A stretch of DNA of 33,238 nucleotides from a virus. Of the stretch, positions 1-6,858 are shown one piece after another; the first letter of the stretch is position 1, and each line of letters starts with the position of its first letter. The position numbers and the translations under genes were made by a program. The stretch lies in the IMG/VR virus record IMGVR_UViG_3300015024_000020, positions 1-33,238 of that record; one strand, given 5' to 3'. Under the pieces are notes generated by a model. That model ran no database searches, was not told the origin of the DNA, and worked only from the letters and a program-made list of their open reading frames with translations.

Positions 1-153
1 GCGGTTGTCCCCGTTGCCCCGGCTACGTCGGCAGATTTTTATTTGCCAGCGAAGTCTCCGATGATTCTCGTCGCAGCCGGTTGGGATCAAATCAGTGCGC
101 TAGGGTCCGCAGCGGGAACACTCGGCATCGTACAGGTGCAGCTCCCGATCTAA
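1..153 (+). CDS. 3' end of an unidentified protein, probably a virion or adhesin protein
   Basis: The first reading frame is open from the window edge to a TAA at 151-153 and gives the last 50 residues of a protein whose start lies upstream. The visible tail is beta-rich and low in charge, with the segments ADFYLP and LVAAGWDQIS and a C-terminal run of alternating valine and glutamine. It contains no recognisable catalytic motif. It is followed after 13 bases, which include a strong AAGGAAAGGAG ribosome-binding site, by the next gene, so it belongs to the same transcription unit. A capsid decoration, head fibre or tail fibre protein would fit the composition and the neighbours. This is inference and the family is not recognised. 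Confidence 0.6.
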   Translation, partial: AVVPVAPATSADFYLPAKSPMILVAAGWDQISALGSAAGTLGIVQVQLPI

Positions 154-166
154 GGAAAGGAGTCGT

Positions 167-385
167 ATGTACGGAACAGTAAACTATTTGTTCGCCACAT
201 ACCTCCAGACCAAGGAAGGTGGCGGGCACAAAATTGCGAAGATCGAAAAGATTCGACCCGGCAAGGCTCGGTTCTTCTTTGATTTGAAACCGGACGAAGC
301 TGAGACACTTCAAATGAAGTTTCACCAATCAGTGTGCTCTGAGTTCGAATCAATCAGGAAACAAACGATAGACCTAGCCTACTAG
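167..385 (+). CDS. Small phage protein, possibly DUF5659-like
   Basis: A 72-residue protein with an excellent ribosome-binding site (AAGGAAAGGAG, ending six bases before the ATG). It begins with a tyrosine-rich N-terminus (YLFATYLQT), followed by a charged strand-turn-strand region ending in ARFFFDL and an amphipathic C-terminal helix with the phrase FESIRKQ. This order, 'aaYL ... gr.FFFDL ... F...I..lK', resembles the small DUF5659 family of phage and bacterial proteins. That match is from memory of the pattern only. The function of such proteins is unknown. It is followed by a 50-base gap and then the adhesin-like cluster. No signal peptide or membrane segment is seen. Confidence 0.7.
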   Translation: MYGTVNYLFATYLQTKEGGGHKIAKIEKIRPGKARFFFDLKPDEAETLQMKFHQSVCSEFESIRKQTIDLAY

Positions 386-390
386 ACTCA

Positions 391-400
391 GAAGATCTTC
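391..400. other. Perfect 10-base palindrome in a short intergenic gap
   Basis: The sequence GAAGATCTTC reads the same on both strands and sits 6 bases after the stop of the preceding small gene, in the 50-base gap before the 86-residue gene. It could be an operator half-site or chance. There is no T-run after it, so it is not a convincing terminator. Confidence 0.3.
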
Positions 401-435
401 GTGCATCTCCGATATTGGGTGCGTGAGGGTAAAGA

Positions 436-696
436 ATGGCAGAGGCGCTTCAGTCGATAAACATCCAGAATGGCATCACCCATTTCGGCGATTTCTCTGG
501 GAACCCGTTGTCATACGTGGTGACTCTTCCTATTCCATTTCCCGATACAAACTATACAGTTCAAATTGGATCGCAGTCTGACGGACGAACATGGCTTGCG
601 CAGAGCATGACTCCCGAGGGCTTCGTTATCAATTCACAGTCGATAACTAGGTTGACCGGAAACGTGTTTTGGACCGCGCAATATATTAACCAATAG
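436..696 (+). CDS. Free-standing fibre-tip-like domain protein (86 residues)
   Basis: This small protein is a single beta-rich domain. It aligns over almost its full length with the last 75 or so residues of the next gene product (715-1713). Shared positions include an 'F.G' near the start, 'nY.V.i...DGR.W' in the middle, a 'GF.IN.Q' stretch and a final 'LTGNV.W'. This pattern is common at the C-termini of phage tail fibre and receptor-binding proteins, where it resembles compact lectin-like beta-sandwich tips. The gene therefore looks like a detached tip domain, either an independent small virion protein or a leftover of domain shuffling. The ATG is preceded by GAGGG at a normal distance, which suggests it is expressed. 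It lies 18 bases before the next gene. Confidence 0.75.
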   Translation: MAEALQSINIQNGITHFGDFSGNPLSYVVTLPIPFPDTNYTVQIGSQSDGRTWLAQSMTPEGFVINSQSITRLTGNVFWTAQYINQ

Positions 697-714
697 GAAA
701 CAGGAGAGAAGAAA

Positions 715-1713
715 ATGGCTTTATATCAAGATAATCTAATCGTGGAGCAAACGCTGACTCAGTCAGCGGTCGTCACCACACCGACAACCACAGTGGCCGC
801 AGCGGGAACGCTGGCCCTGACTTCAGCTTCGACTTTGTCGCAGTTGGTTTCAGGCTCGACTCCGGGCCAGATCGTAAAACTTCCGGACGCGACTACGCTC
901 GTGAACGGTCAGCGTTACGAGATTTTCAACTTCGCGACGGTCTCCGTTGCACTTCAAGACGGCTCGGCGAATCCACTCGTAACTATCCAACCTGCGCAGT
1001 TGGTGATGTTGCGTTTGATTTCGAATGCGACCGCAGCGGGTGTTTGGGGCTACAACGCTATCGACCAGTCAATGTCTGCACAGGACGAACTCCTTTGCAC
1101 ATACCCTGGAACTGGCCTTAGCGTAAACTACCAGGCCGGTGTTGTTTACATCAACGGTACTGAGTACAGCATTGCCGCTGCCTCAGTTGTCGTCGGTGCA
1201 TCTGTCACCGCTGGTTATATTTACGTGGATAACACGACCCATGCCGTCGCATCGGGCGCTTCGCTTCCGAACAACGCGATTGCGATGGCTCTCTTCACCA
1301 CCTCTGCTTCGGCAGTAACGTCGTTGAACGATGCTCGTGAATTCGCGGCTCGTAACTTGGTTTGGGGTCAAACTTCCGACATTCAAGCTCAGACTTCACA
1401 GTCTGTCGCTTCTGCCGGATCGCTTGAGCGTTACGCTCGTGCGGATCACAAACATGCGATGAACATCCCGCTCATTAAATCTGGTTTAGTCTTGAACACT
1501 GCGTTCACAGGCGCGACTCAGAAAGTGGCGGCAGTTGTTTTCGCAACGGCTTACTCGGATGCGAACTACGCGGTCAACGTGACTGGCGCTGACGGTCGTT
1601 CATGGATCATCACTGCACAATCGGCGACTGGCTTCACGATCAACGCTCAGGCAGCACAAGCCCTAACCGGCAACGTCTACTGGGAAACAATTAAAGTCGG
1701 AGAGGCTTCGTAA
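715..1713 (+). CDS. Adhesin or fibre-like virion protein with N-terminal attachment domain and C-terminal tip domain
   Basis: A 332-residue protein with three visible parts. Residues 1-120 form a domain also found at the start of the next gene product (1719-2768), with the shared core 'GQIV.LPDATT' followed by 'EIFN' and a late 'AG.W'. Residues 120-235 carry a beta-rich linker with 'VVYINGTEY' and a typical fibre motif, 'RYARADHKH', as seen before fibre tips in many phages. The last 80 residues match the free-standing 86-residue protein upstream. A GGAGAG ribosome-binding site precedes the ATG. The likely role is surface recognition or virion decoration. Its position upstream of the neck genes rather than after the baseplate leaves open a head-fibre function. 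Confidence 0.7.
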   Translation: MALYQDNLIVEQTLTQSAVVTTPTTTVAAAGTLALTSASTLSQLVSGSTPGQIVKLPDATTLVNGQRYEIFNFATVSVALQDGSANPLVTIQPAQLVMLRLISNATAAGVWGYNAIDQSMSAQDELLCTYPGTGLSVNYQAGVVYINGTEYSIAAASVVVGASVTAGYIYVDNTTHAVASGASLPNNAIAMALFTTSASAVTSLNDAREFAARNLVWGQTSDIQAQTSQSVASAGSLERYARADHKHAMNIPLIKSGLVLNTAFTGATQKVAAVVFATAYSDANYAVNVTGADGRSWIITAQSATGFTINAQAAQALTGNVYWETIKVGEAS

Positions 1714-1718
1714 TATAA

Positions 1719-2768
1719 ATGCCCAGCTTTACAGATTCGCAGACAGTAGAACAAACGCTTACATTTAACTCGCGGGTTTCAAACGGTGCATCCGTTGCGA
1801 CATCTGCGGGTTCTCTTGCGCTAAATTCTACCTCACACGAACTGTATGTGTTTACCGGAACGGTCGCTGGTCAAATCGTGCAATTGCCCGACGCCACGAC
1901 CGTTCCTTTTGGATGGAAACACGAAATTTTTAATCTCTCGAACCAGTTGATTCAGATCAATGATGCTTCGGGAGCTTTTCTGACCTACCTTTCTTCTGGA
2001 CAACACGCAGAAGGAACTCTTCAAACAGCGGGAACGGTCGCTGGTACTTGGATTCTTGAACTAGAAGACATCATCTCGGGCTTCAACCGAAGTGCTGGCG
2101 CGACTCTCTTCGATGATTTTCTGACTTCGTCGATTGCTGCGACAGTGATGGGGCAGCTTCTTTGGCTCATAGGAGTTAATGGAGCAAATTCTTCAGTCAA
2201 TCCTCCGACGACAGCGATGGCAGGACATCCTGGCATTGCACAAATGTCCGTGCAGAACTCACTAAATTCGGCGGTCTCTCTCAGCCTTCAACCAATTTTA
2301 CTGGGTGCTGGACAGGTGACCTTCGAAGCAATGGTCATGGTCCCAGTTCTCGGACTAGCTACTCAACAATTTGTTTTTCAATTCGGTCTTGCAGACAATC
2401 TCACTCAAACAAACGCAGACCCAAACAACGGAATCTTTTTTGAATACTCTCAAGCCGGTTCTACTTTCTGGCGTTATCGTACTGGCAAGGCATCGACCTA
2501 CACGACCAACAATTCTACGGTCACGGTTGTCGCTGGCGCTTGGTACAAACTTCGATTCGTTGTGAACACAATCGACAGTTCGGTTTCATTTTACATTTCG
2601 GCAGCGGGCGGTGGCGCTCTTTTTCTCGTTGGAGTGGTGACCACAAACATTCCGGTATTGCAGGTTACTCCAATGTTTCAGATGCGAAAAACAAACGGGA
2701 CATCGACTGCGGTTATTGCCAACGTGGACTATGCGTTAATTGATTTCAACTTAGTGGCGGCGAGGTAA
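1719..2768 (+). CDS. Adhesin-like virion protein, paralogue of the preceding protein's N-terminus, with jelly-roll C-terminal domain
   Basis: The 349-residue product starts with the same roughly 120-residue domain as the protein before it ('VEQTLT', 'GQIVQLPDATT', 'HEIFNL', 'AGTW'). Its remainder is different. Residues 130-349 show beta strands with 'GAGQVTFEAMVMVP', 'FFEYSQ', 'WYKLRFVVN' and 'VSFYI', an arrangement typical of concanavalin-like jelly-roll lectin or glucanase folds in phage adhesins. No catalytic acidic motif was recognised, so carbohydrate binding is more likely than hydrolysis. It starts 5 bases after the preceding stop, with GGAGAGG about 13 bases upstream of the ATG, so translation is probably coupled. 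Having two proteins with one shared anchor and different tips suggests alternative or hetero-oligomeric adhesins. Confidence 0.68.
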   Translation: MPSFTDSQTVEQTLTFNSRVSNGASVATSAGSLALNSTSHELYVFTGTVAGQIVQLPDATTVPFGWKHEIFNLSNQLIQINDASGAFLTYLSSGQHAEGTLQTAGTVAGTWILELEDIISGFNRSAGATLFDDFLTSSIAATVMGQLLWLIGVNGANSSVNPPTTAMAGHPGIAQMSVQNSLNSAVSLSLQPILLGAGQVTFEAMVMVPVLGLATQQFVFQFGLADNLTQTNADPNNGIFFEYSQAGSTFWRYRTGKASTYTTNNSTVTVVAGAWYKLRFVVNTIDSSVSFYISAAGGGALFLVGVVTTNIPVLQVTPMFQMRKTNGTSTAVIANVDYALIDFNLVAAR

Positions 2769-2770
2769 CG

Positions 2771-3271
2771 ATGAATATTGTACTTTTAGCCATGAACGCA
2801 GACCCACAACTCCTTCAAGACCGAGGTATCGTCGGCATTCCAGGCGGATGGATCATTGAGCTTCACGCATGGGATGAGGTGAGTGAGATTCCTTTTGAGT
2901 GGCAAGTGATGTCAGATGAACAGGCTAGACTTCAATATTCTAATTTTGAAGCGGCCTACAAAACTTGGATCGCAAGTCGAATTGACCCGGTCGTTAGAGT
3001 CTCTGCGGCTATCGAAGATGCGATGAGATTTGGTCGCGGTATTATCGCTCAGTTCGGTGCGGAAAACGTGATTCGCGGAATGTCCCCATCACAGATTGCA
3101 CAGATCTCAGGAATGCTTTTACAGCTCACGCTTTTGCTTCAAACAGGATCGCTTTACACTGCTCTCGCGGCCATGCAGGGCTTAAAGCCAGACGAAGTAT
3201 TATTAACGGCAGCGTTGAAGAAAAAATACGTCAACAAAATCCAGACTTATTTGGGAGTGGCACTCACATGA
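2771..3271 (+). CDS. Unidentified phage protein (166 residues)
   Basis: The product is not recognised. Its N-terminal third is mixed alpha/beta with tryptophans ('GIPGGWIIELHAWDEV', 'FEWQVM'). Residues 70-166 appear almost wholly helical, with a hydrophobic leucine-rich helix ('GMLLQLTLLLQTG') and a basic C-terminus ('LKKKYVNKIQTYLG'). The leucine helix is too amphipathic and short to call a membrane anchor with certainty. It lies two bases after the adhesin gene, and its stop overlaps the ATG of the next gene by four bases, so it is translationally coupled to both. By position, just after fibre-like genes, a fibre-assembly or chaperone role is possible but unsupported by motif. Confidence 0.65.
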   Translation: MNIVLLAMNADPQLLQDRGIVGIPGGWIIELHAWDEVSEIPFEWQVMSDEQARLQYSNFEAAYKTWIASRIDPVVRVSAAIEDAMRFGRGIIAQFGAENVIRGMSPSQIAQISGMLLQLTLLLQTGSLYTALAAMQGLKPDEVLLTAALKKKYVNKIQTYLGVALT

Positions 3272-3456
3272 ATATTGTTTACTTTAAATACATAGGAGTT
3301 CGCCAAGGCAAACATCTCTACGAAATCTGGAAGGCACTTGATCGTTCGGATCTCAAAAAAACTCTCGTCGCCGACAAGACTGAGAACCATCTTCGTGCGA
3401 AGGCTTCGGAGCTTCTCGGAACTAGGGATTGTAGGCTAATAGAGGTGAGAGAATGA
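3268..3456 (+). CDS. Small unidentified phage protein (62 residues)
   Basis: A basic 62-residue protein that begins with the same MNIV as its upstream neighbour. It contains a strand-rich start ('YFKYIGVRQGKHLYEI') and a helix with 'HLRAKASELLG'. It is linked by ATGA four-base overlaps to the genes on both sides, which argues for real translation. No family is recognised. It could be a small accessory partner of the hydrolase encoded immediately after it, but this rests on position alone. Confidence 0.55.
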   Translation: MNIVYFKYIGVRQGKHLYEIWKALDRSDLKKTLVADKTENHLRAKASELLGTRDCRLIEVRE

Positions 3457-3968
3457 GAATCATTATTTCAAAATCGACTCTTCCGCTCAGTGTTTTGATT
3501 CGGGGAGTGCTTGGCTCGAAAGCTTCGCATTTCCTTATTGTATTTGACTCTCCGGCGGGCGGTTTGGTTTTCGAATCAAATGTCCTCGGCACACATCCGA
3601 AATTCTGGAAGACTGATCAAAAGACTCTCACCGTTATCGACGAGCTTGAGGTCATCATGACTTCAAAACAAGAAGATGTGATCTGGGATACCGTCGTAGA
3701 CCAAATGGACGGCAAGGGTTACGACTGGGGCGCTTTCTTTTACATGGGCCTCGCGTACATTGCACATCGACTCTGGGGTCACAACATACCGAAGGTTAAC
3801 AAATGGGCGAAGCCTGGAACTTACGTTTGTTTGCAGGTCGCTCAGTCTCTTATTCCATACTTCCCGCAGCTTCAGGCCATTGACGTCTCGATGATGACAC
3901 CGGATCAGCTCATGGCTCTCATCAAGTCGGCTCCTCCTGTTTTCCCTGCGCTCGCTGAGGTGGATTAA
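3453..3968 (+). CDS. Probable permuted NlpC/P60-like (YiiX-type) cysteine hydrolase
   Basis: The 171-residue protein shows the layout of circularly permuted papain-like NlpC/P60 enzymes, which cleave peptide or amide bonds in cell-wall peptides or lipids. An early histidine lies in a hydrophobic strand ('ASHFLIVF', His26). A 'YDWGAFF' motif follows at 90-96, and the candidate catalytic cysteine comes last in 'YVCLQVAQ' (Cys126). In unpermuted NlpC/P60 domains the cysteine precedes the histidine, so the order here points to the permuted branch. There is no signal peptide, which fits a virion-associated or cytoplasmic enzyme. The gene overlaps both neighbours (ATGA and TAATG). It may be a virion wall-remodelling enzyme or an endolysin component. 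The fold assignment is moderately confident and the substrate unknown. Confidence 0.55.
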   Translation: MRIIISKSTLPLSVLIRGVLGSKASHFLIVFDSPAGGLVFESNVLGTHPKFWKTDQKTLTVIDELEVIMTSKQEDVIWDTVVDQMDGKGYDWGAFFYMGLAYIAHRLWGHNIPKVNKWAKPGTYVCLQVAQSLIPYFPQLQAIDVSMMTPDQLMALIKSAPPVFPALAEVD

Positions 3969-5011
3969 TGAGCGGAACGATTCGGGTCGAACTAGGGCAA
4001 CCTGCACCACTTATCCTCCAACTCCCTGACGGGAATTCAACGTCAGGTGTGAAGGCTAGCGTTTTTGACTCGTCAAACGCTGAAATCATCGGCTCTCCAT
4101 TCGTTCTTCTTTCCAAAGGAGCCGGGCGGTACGCGAACCAAACAAGTTGGGTTCCATCCGTAAACGGCACGTACTTCGCGACCTATGTGGTTTACAGGGA
4201 TACGACCTACGCTCTCGTAAATAATCGCTACTCTCGGGCGACCGACGAGTTCGAGATAAACCAGCTCGGATCAAGTCAATCGACAGGGACGACAGCTCTT
4301 TCCGTCGCCGTCGCAGCACTTAAAGTTGAAACCGACGCAATCAAGTCGGATACGACTTTTATTTTAAATCAGAACACTCAGCTCGTAACGGGCATCGCTG
4401 CACTTTCAAATGCGGCAGGATTTGCGCTTCCCATCCCACAGACAATCACCATTCCGGGTATGGATGTTGGGTCAGAGCGCATTCGCATTCCTTTCACCGT
4501 TTACAAAAATGGCGTGAACTCGAATGTCGATACTGGAACTTTTGTAGTTTGCACTCTGGTCAATCAAACTGGTTTCGACCGTTCGTCATATCTTCTTGGG
4601 AATTCTGGCGGATCGGTCAATGCACACGCTCTTTCAACTGGAAACTACTACGTCGATCTTTCAATCCCGGCCAGCGCGGCACCTGATCAGCTTATTCTTA
4701 TGCTGGCATATTTCCTCAGCGGATCTCTCGTGACGAGGACGGGTGTTACAACCCTTACTCAGTCAGCGGAGGCGACCGGCTACGCTCTTGAAGCGACACT
4801 CCTTAGCGTTCAAGCAAAGAGCCTCGATACCGATAATATTTTGAATGATGTGACTAAGGGGAATTCCGCAATTGCTCAGGCGATTAGCGGCAATTCGGCT
4901 CAGATCGCATCGCTTGAAGGGGCCGGATTTACTCCGTCAACCGACAGTCTCCGTGCAATCTCAGTAAAACTCGCCAGGTTCCTTCACACGGGCGGAAGGA
5001 TGGTGAGTTGA
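3968..5011 (+). CDS. Beta-rich virion accessory protein with two sandwich-like domains
   Basis: The 347-residue product starts with an immunoglobulin-like stretch of about 95 residues, with 'KASVFDSSNAEIIG' and 'NGTYFATYVVYRD'. A linker rich in alanine, aspartate and serine follows, then a second beta domain ('IRIPFTVYKNG', 'TGNYYVDLSIP', 'LILMLAYFLSG'). The C-terminus is helical and contains 'GAGFTPSTDSLRAIS', a short motif frequently seen in phage virion proteins. It may be an adaptor or a decoration protein. It overlaps the previous gene by one base (TAATG) and the next by one base (TGATG), in a run of three genes of similar style. No enzymatic motif was found. Confidence 0.6.
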   Translation: MSGTIRVELGQPAPLILQLPDGNSTSGVKASVFDSSNAEIIGSPFVLLSKGAGRYANQTSWVPSVNGTYFATYVVYRDTTYALVNNRYSRATDEFEINQLGSSQSTGTTALSVAVAALKVETDAIKSDTTFILNQNTQLVTGIAALSNAAGFALPIPQTITIPGMDVGSERIRIPFTVYKNGVNSNVDTGTFVVCTLVNQTGFDRSSYLLGNSGGSVNAHALSTGNYYVDLSIPASAAPDQLILMLAYFLSGSLVTRTGVTTLTQSAEATGYALEATLLSVQAKSLDTDNILNDVTKGNSAIAQAISGNSAQIASLEGAGFTPSTDSLRAISVKLARFLHTGGRMVS

Positions 5012-5475
5012 TGGCGACACTAGGACTCGCAGAACGTATCGTTTACGAGGCTCAGGATCAAACCACAAGCCTCACAGACTTAACCGCCTACGTCACAAAA
5101 CCAGATCTTTCGGTTTCAGGACCATATCCCCTGGTTGAATTCGCCTCTCCATTTTTTAAGGGGCTTTATTTTTTCGACTACGTGACCACTCAAAGCTTCC
5201 CTGTCGGGGACTATCTTTTCGTTGTTTCCTCTCCGACAGAGGGCGTGAGACCTCCGCAGAAGGTTAGGTTTGATGCACCCGTTACGGTGAGCGGATCAGG
5301 CAGTGGGGGCTCGGTAACGAACATCGTCAGTGCTGTCCAGGTTGATTTGCTCGGCGTTGTTTTGGATGTTTCGGATAACTTAGTTGGCATAATTGAATCG
5401 GTCGATGAATTGGATGGAAGTCTCTCAACCGGAGACCCAGATCAGGTTGAAGGCATCGTCCACAGCGACCCGTAA
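5011..5475 (+). CDS. Small beta-sandwich virion protein related in style to its upstream neighbour
   Basis: The ATG at 5011, which overlaps the previous stop as TGATG and has GGAAGGA 10 bases upstream, is preferred over a TTG one codon earlier. The 154-residue protein has an N-terminal domain of about 85 residues ('LTDLTAYVTKPDLSVSGPY', 'FFKGLYFFDYVTT', 'PVGDYLFVV') with the strand pattern of the first domain of the preceding protein. A glycine-serine linker ('SGSGSGGS') follows, then an acidic C-terminal helix region ending in a short tail. A domain plus a flexible linker suggests a virion attachment or adaptor protein. Function is inferred only from position. Confidence 0.6.
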   Translation: MATLGLAERIVYEAQDQTTSLTDLTAYVTKPDLSVSGPYPLVEFASPFFKGLYFFDYVTTQSFPVGDYLFVVSSPTEGVRPPQKVRFDAPVTVSGSGSGGSVTNIVSAVQVDLLGVVLDVSDNLVGIIESVDELDGSLSTGDPDQVEGIVHSDP

Positions 5476-5490
5476 AGATTTGAGGATCGA

Positions 5491-6069
5491 ATGAGCGTAA
5501 ATATCATCAAGGGTTCGGACAAAACAATCATCGTCAGGCTTTCCTCTCAGGAGACCGGCGATCCGTTTGATTTGACGAATGTTAGTTATATCCGAGCCTC
5601 TCTCTCACCGGCCTCGAACGCTCCGGCAAATACTGACGGAAATATTATTCCACTTTTTGAAGACTACATCGCTCCGTTTACCGGCAGCATCACGTCGGGT
5701 TCTCAGGTGATTAGCTCTATTGTCGATACAACGAACCTCGCAACAGGCGACAACATTTCTGGTCCAGGCGTACCAGCCGGAGCTGTTATCACCGGCACAC
5801 CGAACGATGCGGCTCCGACTCCAAGTGGCCAGATCATGATCTCTCTTGCGGCCTCTGCTACGACAGTTGGCGTTGCGCTTTCGGCAGGAAACATTTCTAT
5901 TCTTTCGCCGCCGGTCCTTGGCAAGATCCAGGTGACACTCGCTGCGGACACGACAAATTTTATGGAAAGTGGTCCGACTGAAAATTTCGAAGTTAAGCTC
6001 GTTAAGGGTGGGATCACTTCAATTGTTCAATTCCCTGGCGCTTTGAACGTCCTTGAAAGGCTTATTTAA
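5491..6069 (+). CDS. BppU-N-like virion protein with inserted beta module
   Basis: The 192-residue protein opens with 'IIKGSDKTIIVRLSSQETGD' and then 'PFDLTNVSYIRASL', the signature style of N-terminal BppU-like baseplate or fibre-adaptor domains, which attach phage appendages. Between residues 65 and 135 it carries an extra module ('GSQVISSIVDTTNLATGDNI', then 'GPGVPAGAVITG'). That module is a recurrent insertion in phage structural proteins, a small beta element with a 'G.G.P.G..I' turn. The original fold resumes with 'GKIQVTLAADTTNFMESGP' and ends in 'LNVLERLI'. A GAGG ribosome-binding site precedes the ATG. It completes the three-gene beta-rich group before the connector genes. Confidence 0.6.
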   Translation: MSVNIIKGSDKTIIVRLSSQETGDPFDLTNVSYIRASLSPASNAPANTDGNIIPLFEDYIAPFTGSITSGSQVISSIVDTTNLATGDNISGPGVPAGAVITGTPNDAAPTPSGQIMISLAASATTVGVALSAGNISILSPPVLGKIQVTLAADTTNFMESGPTENFEVKLVKGGITSIVQFPGALNVLERLI

Positions 6070-6071
6070 GT

Positions 6072-6857
6072 ATGGCTAAAGAGGCGTATAACAAAAGACC
6101 ACCAAAGCCGAAGGACCTTGCGATGAGCGCAGAGGAGTTCGCTGGTCGTTATTTGTTCGGCGTTGATTTGACCGACGACAACGGCGGCGGATACCTTACA
6201 AAAAACTTAGAATTCAATCTTAGAAAATCAGCACTTTGGATTCAAAAAGAAATTCCGGGACTTTTGCTTTTTCCGACTGAGATCAAGGCGGAAACGCACG
6301 ACTATTACATGCAAGACTACGTTGCATACAATTTCATCAAGCTATTTCGTTACCCGGTGCAGTCAGTTTCTCGCGTGGCAATTCAGTTCCCAATGGCGAC
6401 TCAGGTGCTTACCTTTGATCCTTCGTGGTATCGCACTGACTCAGTCGGCGCTCAATGTCAGCTTCTTCCGACTCAAGGCACGTTCTCTTCAATTTTACTT
6501 TCTCAAGGTGGAAATTTTCTGCCTTTGTTTTACCAAGGACTTCAACAAGTCCCTGCTCTTTGGCAGATAGACTATACGGCGGGCTTTTTAAAGGGCGAGA
6601 TCCCCGAAGACATTCTCGACATTATCGGGCTTAAGGCTTCGATCATGCCGATGAACATTGCGGGTGACCTGATCGCGGGTGCCGGTATCGCATCAAAAAA
6701 CATTTCACTTGATGGACTCTCTCAGGGGATCGTGACCACGGCGTCTGCGGAGAACACAGGTTATACGGCCAACATCAAACAACGTGAGAAGGAAATTGCT
6801 TCGCTGTTGAAGGGCTTGAAAGAGTTCTACTGCGGAATCAGTTTTGCGGTGATGTGA
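6072..6857 (+). CDS. Putative head-tail connector or adaptor protein
   Basis: The 261-residue product sits first in the block between accessory genes and the sheath, where myophages keep connector proteins. Its middle has 'RYPVQSVSRVAIQFP' and 'QIDYTAGFLKGEIPEDILDI', a beta arm followed by helices as in many phage connector or adaptor proteins. Residues 200-235 carry 'IAGAGIASKNISLDGLSQGI' followed by 'TTASAENTGY', and the C-terminus is a helical lysine-rich stretch. The 'isl.DGlsq...T.aSa..tgy' phrase is one I associate with neck proteins of large myophages, where it precedes a terminal helix. The assignment is from pattern and position. The fold has not been verified. Confidence 0.5.
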   Translation: MAKEAYNKRPPKPKDLAMSAEEFAGRYLFGVDLTDDNGGGYLTKNLEFNLRKSALWIQKEIPGLLLFPTEIKAETHDYYMQDYVAYNFIKLFRYPVQSVSRVAIQFPMATQVLTFDPSWYRTDSVGAQCQLLPTQGTFSSILLSQGGNFLPLFYQGLQQVPALWQIDYTAGFLKGEIPEDILDIIGLKASIMPMNIAGDLIAGAGIASKNISLDGLSQGIVTTASAENTGYTANIKQREKEIASLLKGLKEFYCGISFAVM

Positions 6858-6858
6858 C

